Under the pieces are notes generated by a model. It was not told the DNA's origin and did no database searches. It worked only from the letters and a program-made list of their open reading frames with translations. The translations under genes and the position numbers were made by a program. Positions 56,690 through 64,000 of a stretch of 64,000 bases of DNA are shown piece by piece (position 1 is the first letter of the stretch; each line of letters begins with the position of its first letter). The stretch comes from Armigeres subalbatus (lineage: Eukaryota > Arthropoda > Insecta > Diptera > Culicidae): contig NC_085140.1 of assembly GCF_024139115.2 (NCBI RefSeq), forward strand, positions 100,638,988-100,702,987, read 5' to 3'.

Positions 56690-58540
56690 ACGCCCGGATT
56701 CTTTAGGAATGCCTCCAGCAACTTCTTCGGCAATGTCTTCAGGAATTCCACCATCAATTTAGCCGGGAATTGATTCCGAAAATTCTCCACTAATTTCTTT
56801 ATAAGTTCTGCAGGGAATTCTTCAGATAATTCTTTCGTGCTGTTTCTTATAAAAATTGCTGGAAAATTGCACCGTGGAATCCCTAAGAATATTCCGTTGA
56901 AATCGCCATTAAACATTCCTGAGAATTTCGCGAAAAGTCTTCGAATTTCTTGTGTAAATTCCATAAAACTTTCCGTGAAAGTTTCAAATAGTTTCTTATG
57001 AAAATTTCAAAGAATTTCTCCAGGAATTCCACCGAAAATTTATACGGAAATTATACCGAAAATGAAATCAACATCGGAATTTTCGGAGAAATTCCTAGAT
57101 TAATTCTCAAAGAGATCCTGAAAGAATTCCGGTGGAAACTTCAAGATTTCCACTGGGACATCCTCCAGGAGTTTCTCCGAAAATTCCTCCGGGAATTCTT
57201 CCAGGAGTTCCACCGGCAGTTATTATTCCGGTAGTTCTATCGGCAGTTCCTACGGGGGTTCCTCTGAAAACTCTTCCGGGAATTTCTCCAGAATTTCCTC
57301 CGGGAATTCATTCAGGCTTTCTTTCTGGAATTCATTTAGGCTTCTTCAGGAATTTATACAGAAATTCCCCCAGAAGCTTCTCCGAGAATTTCTCTGGGAG
57401 CTCCTCAAGGAATTCTCCGGGAGGTCCTCTGATGATGATGATGGTTCAGCTACATACCCCTACAAAGGTTTCAGCTAGACGAGATTTGTCTATCAGATGA
57501 ATCCACCAAGATTTTTCCGAGAATTCTTCTGGTAGTTTCACTGGCAGTTTCTTCGGGGGTTCATTTGAAGATTTTCCCGGGAGTTTCCGGGAATTCCACC
57601 GGCAATTCATCCGGGAGTTCCACCAGTAGCTCTTCCAGAAAATCATTCAGGCTTTTTCAGGAAATCATTTAGGCTTTCTTCAGAAACTTAGCCGGAAATT
57701 GCTCCGGCAGTTCCTATGGGAATTCCTCCGGGAGATCAACCGCCAGTTTCTATGAGCTTTCCTTCGGGAGTTTCACCGGCAGTTCCTCCGGGTGTTCCTC
57801 TGAGAAGGAACTCCCGGAGTAATTTCTGGAGGAATTCCCGGAGAAATTCTCAGAGGAATTTTCGGAGGAACTGCCGGTGGAACTTCTGGATGAATTTCTT
57901 GAAGAACTACTGGAAGAATCTCCGGAGGAAATCCCGGAGGAACTCTCTTCAGAACTCCTGGATGAACTCCCAAATGAACTTCCGTAAGAATTCCAGGAGG
58001 AACCCCTGGAAGAATTCCCAAAGGACCCCCCGGAGGAACTCCCAGAGAAACCCTCCGAGGAACTTCTGGATAATTTCTAGATAAATTCCCAAAGAAAGCC
58101 TGAATGAATTCCCGGAACTACTGGTGGAACTACCGGAGAAATTTTCAGAGGAACAGCCGGTGTAATACCCGGAGTCGAATTTCTAGAGGAATTTCCGTTA
58201 TAAATTTCTGAAGAAACTTCTTGTGGAATTTTTGGAGGAAATTCCGCATGTATTCTTGAAGGAACTCTAGAGTGCATTCCTGTAGGAAATGCCGGAGATT
58301 TTTCTGGAAGAGTAACCGACGAAATGTCTAGAAGTAAAACTTGGGGAGAAGAAAAGAAATCTTTAAGGAATTTCCTCATAAATTTCCTAAAAAAAGTTTA
58401 GTGAAGTAGATAAGGAGAAATTACAATTACAGGAGAAGGATTTTCGATCGATTTTGAGAGGAATGTAGTGATAACTTTCCGGAGGAATTTAGAAGTTCTC
58501 AGGAGAGCTTCTAGAAGGATTTCAAGGAGAATTCTTGAGC
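56690..58540. repeat. Large TTCCTCCGGAA minisatellite with head-to-head switch
   Basis: Degenerate 12/24-bp units. From about 56700 to 57795 the plus strand mainly reads TTCCTCCGGGAA-type units; after GTTCCTCTGAGAAGGAACTC (57792) it reads GGAGGAACTCCCGG-type units to about 58330, then decays. Frames through it (Arg-Asn-Ser or Pro-rich) are not genes. A GATGATGATG stretch interrupts it at 57431. Confidence 0.9.
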
Positions 58541-59220
58541 CCGAAATGTTTCGAGTTGTTTTGAACTTGGATATATAAGTTTTTTGGGAATCCTTTGAAT
58601 TTCAACCACCTTTTTCTGAATATGATTGGATCGTATAGTGGATGTTAAATAAAATAAAAATGTAACCATGCATAGTTGGATGTTAAATTCCATGCTTCCC
58701 AAAAAGATAGATGTAGAATGTACATTGAAGATACATTTCAAAGGACTGTAAGACTGCCAATTTTTAACAAGTTCTGACCTGACAAGATTATTCTGACCTG
58801 TATTTAATGTAATCATATTTCTGGATCCGTTCGTCGGAAAATAAAGGCTAACTTCCTGCCATCTCTGCATGCAGTTCGTTTTGGTGTGATAGTTTTGAAG
58901 TTTTGTGTGTGAACTCGTGATTACAGTTTCGATAGATTTGTATTTTTTATGTGGAATTGTCATACTTTGTTTATTTCCCAATATTTTAGGTCCAATTTGG
59001 AGTCTCGATTTGCTGCTACTGTAAGGATATAAGCTGGGTTGGTAAAGGAGCATAGCCCTTCGATTGGCACAGTGTGCACGAGTGGTGCCCAATATAGTGA
59101 AAGAAGAAATCTCATAAAGTTCTCAAAAATAATTTTCCAGGAAGAAGAAAGTAGAAAATAAAAACGAATTCCGGTAGCACATCGTTTCGGATCCTAGTAG
59201 TGACTTGTGCTTACGTTGCG
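58541..59220. other. Spacer upstream of G-beta copy 2
   Basis: No transposon recognised. The minus frame at 58511-59092 (193 codons) has no recognisable domain and partly overlaps the minisatellite edge, so it is not called. Confidence 0.4.
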
Positions 59221-59224
59221 AGCA

Positions 59225-59232
59225 TATATAGG
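59225..59232 (+). promoter_or_regulatory. Possible TATA box of G-beta copy 2
   Basis: TATATAGG, about 130 bases before the ATG at 59360. If used, the leader would be about 100 bases. Confidence 0.3.
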
Positions 59233-59359
59233 AAAGGTGTTCATTACTAATAAACAGTAACCACATAAATTGTAATTATTGTTAGTTGCGCGATCACGCA
59301 AAAATACACCTCTGAGTGTAAGATTTCTGCAAGGATACGCTTAGAACAAAGCCCACGAA

Positions 59360-60382
59360 ATGAACGAACTGGAGGCTCTTAGACAGGAAGCGGAAACGCT
59401 GAAGAATGCCATTCGCGATGCCCGGAAGGTAGCATGTGACACATCGCTGGTTCAGGCGACCAACAACTTGGAACCGATAGGTAGGATACAGATGCGGACC
59501 AGACGAACCCTGCGGGGTCACTTAGCTAAGATCTACGCCATGCACTGGGGATGTGATTCTAGAAACTTAGTATCCGCCTCGCAGGACGGTAAACTGATCG
59601 TATGGGACTCTCACACGACGAACAAGGTTCACGCGATCCCGTTGAGATCGTCCTGGGTCATGACCTGTGCGTACGCGCCTTCCGGCAATTTCGTAGCCTG
59701 CGGAGGATTGGACAATATTTGCTCGATCTATAATCTTAAAACTAGAGAAGGCAACGTACGGGTGTCGCGAGAACTTCCCGGCCACACTGGGTACCTATCG
59801 TGCTGTCGATTCCTAGATGATACTCAAATCGTTACCAGCTCAGGGGACATGTCCTGTGGGCTGTGGGATATCGAAACCGGTCAGCAATGTACATCGTTCC
59901 TCGGACATACCGGCGATGTTATGGCACTGTCCGTTTCGCCACAGTGCCGCGTATTCGTTTCCGGGGCGTGCGACGCCTCCGCCAAACTGTGGGACATCCG
60001 GGAGGGACAGTGCAAGCAAACGTTCCCGGGACACGAGAGCGATATCAACGCCGTCACATTCTTCCCGAATGGGCACGCGTTTGCGACCGGTTCCGATGAC
60101 GCCACCTGTCGGCTGTTCGATATACGGGCCGACCAGGAGCTGGCCATGTACTCCCACGATAACATCATCTGCGGTATTACCTCGGTAGCGTTCTCCAAAT
60201 CTGGCCGGCTTCTCCTGGCTGGGTACGATGACTTCAACTGCAACGTGTGGGACACACTGAAAGCAGAGCGGGCCGGTATCCTCGCAGGCCACGATAATCG
60301 CGTTTCCTGTTTAGGCGTTACGGAAAACGGAATGGCCGTCGCCACCGGGTCATGGGACTCATTCCTGCGGGTATGGAACTAA
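59360..60382 (+). CDS. G protein subunit beta, copy 2 (Gbeta13F/GNB1-like)
   Basis: A second intact, intronless 340-residue G-beta, same strand, about 24 kb downstream of copy 1. Full N-terminal helix, seven WD repeats and the [10 protein letters not shown] end are kept. Replacements relative to copy 1 (numbered by eye): A24V, S65C, N155T, L192V, M300L. In the first 30 codons there are about 12 synonymous changes and one replacement, so the copies are old and under strong purifying selection. Leader and 3' flank do not resemble those of copy 1, and no poly(A) tail or target duplication was seen, so retrocopy versus tandem duplication cannot be decided here. Role as for other G-beta subunits: dimer with gamma, G-alpha binding and GPCR signalling. 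Confidence 0.95.
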   Translation: MNELEALRQEAETLKNAIRDARKVACDTSLVQATNNLEPIGRIQMRTRRTLRGHLAKIYAMHWGCDSRNLVSASQDGKLIVWDSHTTNKVHAIPLRSSWVMTCAYAPSGNFVACGGLDNICSIYNLKTREGNVRVSRELPGHTGYLSCCRFLDDTQIVTSSGDMSCGLWDIETGQQCTSFLGHTGDVMALSVSPQCRVFVSGACDASAKLWDIREGQCKQTFPGHESDINAVTFFPNGHAFATGSDDATCRLFDIRADQELAMYSHDNIICGITSVAFSKSGRLLLAGYDDFNCNVWDTLKAERAGILAGHDNRVSCLGVTENGMAVATGSWDSFLRVWN

Positions 60383-61339
60383 GCTGGGTAGGCATTTTTT
60401 AAAAATAATTAAACTTAACCTATACTGTAAACGAGAATCACATTTTTATATAACAAAAAACCCTAATCGTAAGCAACCAAAAAGGAACCACAAAATTCAC
60501 AAATAGAAAAAAAATCTCTAGAGAGGAATATTAAATTACAAGAAAAAATATCCAAAGCGAAAAATATGAATTCAAACACACAAATATTTAAAAGAATATG
60601 TAACACTGTAAAGTAAGATATATTTTTGAAACCATTCGTTGTCTCTTTGCGTACAAATTTAGAGCTCTCGGTTCAGAACTCGAGATTTGTTGTTTCGCCG
60701 TTCCAGCCGCTTCCTTGCTCTCTTGAAAAAAAAAAATCAGTAAAAGTAAAAGAATAAAAGGAAAGTTATGATAAGTCACTTTCTTTTCGATCGATTTGCA
60801 CTGACAAGTTTAGATTCGATATAGGTTTAACCTCCTTTCTCAATTGAACACCAGAATTTAACATAAAGAAAAGTAACATGATACACACAAACAGAAATTA
60901 TGCAAAGGTAAGATAAATTGATAGGGAATTCCATGTATCATATTTCATCACTTTCAAATGCGAGAAGAAAAAAACCATCACGGTAGTGATTATTATTTAT
61001 TAGACTGGTAAGTTATTTGAAAATGAGTTAAGTATTGATACCAGGAACTGGATGATGTCTATATTTTGGTACATGTCGGAACGTTGAAAAGTTAACAATC
61101 GATTCGAATTTAGTCTATTACAGAAATTTGCATTACATTCAAAAACTGCTGTGCAAGTCCGCTGTATCAATTCTTTCTGAGAATGAATTTTTCGTGAACA
61201 ATATAAGAATTGAGTTTCATGCGAAAATGCATGATCCAAATACTTGAATTAAAGTCATCAAGCTATGCACCGGAAGTTTCGCCGGAAAACCATGTTCAGG
61301 CATTATACACCACAGGTCTTCTATTTTCACTGAATTGTG
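60383..61339. other. 3' flank of G-beta copy 2
   Basis: AT-rich, no recognised element. AATAAA-type signals lie near 60752 (AGAATAAAAGG). Probably contains the 3' UTR. Confidence 0.4.
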
Positions 61340-61547
61340 CTTTGAAATCATTGAACAGATGGTGAGTCTGCAAGTCGTACTACCGGAATTTATTAAGGAT
61401 TATCCGCAGGCTAAACATCTGATCGTTGATCGGACCTCACGAACACCTGCCTAGTATTCGCCGACGAACGACTCCTCTAGCGGTCTCAGTAGGTTAAGCA
61501 CAATGCGCGACAGAATTTTGTACGTCGAGTTCTAATGCTTAATCCCT
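61340..61547 (-). mobile_element. Decayed RTE reverse-transcriptase fragment
   Basis: The minus frame reads NSTYKILSRIVLNLLRPLEE, SFVGEY, a stop, then LTICSMISKH (for motif A region THHLFIDFK). It ends at the DNA element at 61548 and continues as LECANYRG at 62606-62580. Confidence 0.7.
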
Positions 61548-62579
61548 CACTCAGGCAAATGAACATAAGAAATACATAAGGCAGAAATTATGAATCTACA
61601 AGATTATTGAAAATCGTTGAAACATAAGTCTCTTATGCTTTTCATCCTGGGCTCTTCATATTTCATTATTGGGACGTATATCGTTCATTAGTTGCGTGTA
61701 ACGAATTTCATAAGACACATTTCATGTTTTGTTCAAAGTTGATTTGAAGGAAATCATAAGGCATTTTATGAAACACATCATGTTCATTTTAAGTTACCCC
61801 AATTGGAAGGAAGAGCTTCAGCCAAGAGAATTATGTTCTCACAAATTGTAAAGTTCTTCAAGTCGTGCGGTTGAATTTTTCATCGAGGGGGTCTGAAGAG
61901 AATATTGTGTTGAAGATTTCTCAAGTGTTAACTGTGAATAATAAGCAACAGCAAATTTTTAATTTCGCTAGCAATTGCAAGTGAACAGTTTAATTCGAAT
62001 GAGTTGAGCAATTATTTTTCTAGATTCGAAGACATTATAGAATGCGTTCGACACCACTTGTTTTTCCATACTCCCTCGATGTCCTCGATACAACCGAGAA
62101 ACGATTTGGAAATCACATGTATGCGTAATCATGAATGAATCAAATCTTTTTATTATTTTCTGCCATTGAGCACATGGTCATTATTCGAGAAAATTTTCAA
62201 TATGCTCGAATTAGAAACTCATAATGCGGCATTATGAATCGAATAATATATAGGAAAACGCAATAATAAATTCATTAATCTGCATTATGAATTCGTTAAG
62301 ATGTTTCATTGGAATTACGAAAATCATAAGGCATGATTATGGCCTCTAAACACTACTTTTGCAATTCATAAGGTAGGGATATGAATTGATTAATGTCTAG
62401 CGTACAGCGTTCATGATGCTTCATTGGGATTTCATAAAGGTGCCTTAAGAAAATATTATGTTTTGTATTAGCAATAAAAATCTTATTCATAAGGAGTTCT
62501 TTTGATTTTCAAGTTCAAAACTTGTGGCAAATTTCCAAAAGGCTGAATTATGATATTCGATAGTCAATTTGCCTGAGTG
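61548..62579. mobile_element. Non-autonomous DNA element, about 1 kb, inserted in RTE
   Basis: The left end CACTCAGGCAAAT pairs with the right ATTTGCCTGAGTG. The interior is AT-rich with many CATAAGGC/ATTATGAAT segments and no coding frame. The RTE reading frame can be rejoined across it, so it is an insertion; only a 2-bp CT is repeated at the junction. Confidence 0.65.
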
Positions 62580-63713
62580 CTCTGTAATTGGCACACTCTA
62601 GTCAAACAAAGTACATGACCGCTGGCAATCAACGCGGGTTTATTAGTGGTGGTGGTAGCAGTGAAGTGGTGCTGGATGGTAAAAATTTGGAAGTTGTAGA
62701 AGAATGTGTGTACCTTGGTACTCAAGTTACGTGCGATAATATTGTTACTCGCGAGGTGAATAGGCGTATTGCAGCTGCGGCTTAATACGGACTTCGTAAC
62801 TAGCTTTAGACGAGGAGGTGTAGTCCATCAAGTATCAAGTTACAACTAAAGATAGTAGCGCCAGATTTTTCGTAACTGCGAGTCAACTACATCCAGTGCC
62901 GGCACTCGGGTGTTGCCAGATGTGTTTGTGGATATTCTTACGGGCGAAATAGGTACTGCTGATTGCCATTTCATCTAGTTGCAACAAAGGTGATAAAAAC
63001 CTTTACATCTCCGTATGCTTGATCAAGGCTTTCATAGAACGCATCCTTCACGTCATCTGGCTTACCGTTCAGTGGGGCATAGATGCTGATAACGCTTTAA
63101 AGAATTAGCCCTTCATTCTCAACACGCAGATGCGGTCGCTTATCGGCCTTCAACAGTTAACTCGTTTCATCTGCTTACCAATCACCATTAAGCAAACTCC
63201 ACGATCTTCTGCAACTCACGACTCAGGAGTCCAAAACGTGGGGATTTTTTCAAAGCTCATACGTACTCTTGCTTTTCTTGGGAACTGTAGAAACTTCCGC
63301 AGGTTGCGCTACCTGAAACATGTTGAAAAGGCTGCCTTTTCAATGCTGACACGATGCAGAGCAGTGTGTGCAGTTTTGCTTAGAATTTCTCGTTGGCACA
63401 TGGACGATCATCAGTCGCCCCTAACATGAGGAACAGACACTGTTATGGGCCGCTCCAAACACGGGGAACAGACGCTCGATCGGATTTGTAATTTCGGAGA
63501 GGAGCCGAACCCTCCACCCTTCCCTGTCAACAAAGGATCACAGTTCTTACCAGGATTGGTTACTCAATCGTCTCTAAGGTTGCTCGTACCCCGGCTGACA
63601 TCACGGGGAGTTAGGAATAGGCGTTGCTGGGTAAGAGGCTAAGGATCACGAAGTAGGGTCTGGTTCATTCCTTCAAGTACGCAAAGTACTAACGGTATGT
63701 ATTAGTCAGCATT
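62580..63713. mobile_element. Rearranged RTE remains with a strand switch
   Basis: 62580-62606 is minus-strand RT. 62607-62815 is plus-strand RT C-terminus (KYMTAGNQRGF, NLEVVEECVYLGTQVTCDNI). From about 62880 the endonuclease and 5' UTR are again minus, matching 26340-27210 (for example GCTGGGTAAGAGGCTAAGGA near 63627). An inversion or template switch must have occurred near 62606 and 62850. Confidence 0.75.
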
Positions 63714-63759
63714 CCGGACTTCTTGAAATGATGGTTTCGTATCTCATGAAAGAAGACAT

Positions 63760-64000
63760 CCGAGCTTCGTAAATGCAGGCTTCCGAGCCTCTTGAAGGGA
63801 GGCTTCCGAGCCTCTTGAAGGGAGGCTTCCAAGCCTCTTGAAAGGAGGCTTTCGAGCCTCTTGAAGGGAGGCTTCCAAGCCTCTTGAAAGAAGGCTTTCG
63901 AGCCTCTTGAAAGGAGGCTTCCGAGCCTCTTGGAAAGAGGCTTCTGAGCCTCTTGGAAGAAGGCTTCCGAGCCTCTTGAAGGGAGGCTTCCAAGCCTCTT
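63760..64000. repeat. 23-bp minisatellite, runs off the window
   Basis: About ten units of GAGGCTTCCGAGCCTCTTGA plus AGG, with small variations. Each unit contains an imperfect GAGGCTT-NN-AAGCCTC palindrome. Because 23 is not a multiple of 3, the frame through it cycles every 69 bases; it is not a gene. Confidence 0.95.

Noticed and set aside
57132..58084. Pro-rich and Arg-Asn-rich frames
   Set aside because: Minisatellite translation; unit length divisible by three keeps frames open.
58511..59092. 193-codon minus-strand frame
   Set aside because: No domain, AT-rich composition, overlaps degenerate repeat; not enough support as a gene.
63706..63993. 95-codon minus-strand repeat protein
   Set aside because: 23-bp minisatellite read in cycling frames; no start context or conservation signal.

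Overview
The window looks like intergenic and genic DNA from an Aedes-type mosquito. This is inferred from two near-identical insect-style G-protein beta subunit genes, a Feilai-like tRNA-derived SINE, R1-, LOA/Lian-, RTE- and Jockey-type non-LTR retrotransposons, many short foldback (MITE-like) elements, and AT-rich spacer. Nothing bacterial or viral is seen. Most of the DNA is transposon-derived. Family names are judgements from protein motifs and were not checked against a database.

Layout. 1-1.3 kb: 5' part of an R1-clade element abutting a (TG)n tract. 1.8-3.0 kb: three foldback elements. 3.4-7.25 kb: a LOA/Lian-like element with a 949-codon RT-RNase H frame but a broken endonuclease. 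7.9-8.6 kb: retrotransposon and (TG)n-repeat fragments. 8.6-12.1 kb: a relic hAT-like DNA transposon. 12-23 kb: mostly decayed repeats, inverted minisatellites and unassigned DNA, with one candidate non-coding first exon near 16.4 kb. 23.7-27.2 kb: a nearly full-length RTE-like element with a 15-bp target duplication, itself carrying a 61-bp polyadenylated insertion. 27.7-28.3 kb: a small unrecognised gene of two exons on the minus strand. 28.5-31 kb: Jockey fragment, foldback element, and a histone H2B pseudogene that keeps its histone 3' stem-loop.

32.7-39.6 kb: the first G-beta gene with a long leader and a possible very long 3' region. 40-47.7 kb: a mosaic of decayed RTE, SINE, another non-LTR family, a second R1-clade copy (also next to a TG-rich tract), and several MITEs. 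48.2-49.5 kb: GC-richer unique DNA that may be a promoter or first exon. 51.2-56.4 kb: one RTE copy nested inside another. 56.7-58.5 kb: a head-to-head inverted minisatellite. 59.36-60.38 kb: the second G-beta gene. 61.3-63.7 kb: rearranged RTE remains split by a 1-kb DNA element. 63.76-64 kb: a 23-bp minisatellite running off the end.

The host genes supported here are the two G-beta genes (heterotrimeric G-protein signalling at the plasma membrane) and the small two-exon gene. The two G-beta copies differ at 5 of 340 residues but at many synonymous sites, so the duplication looks old and both copies constrained. The most unusual observations are that pair, the small novel gene, the repeated placement of R1-clade 5' ends at TG/CA microsatellites, two extremely short polyadenylated insertions with clear target duplications, and a 77-bp MITE that sits in frame inside a reverse transcriptase.
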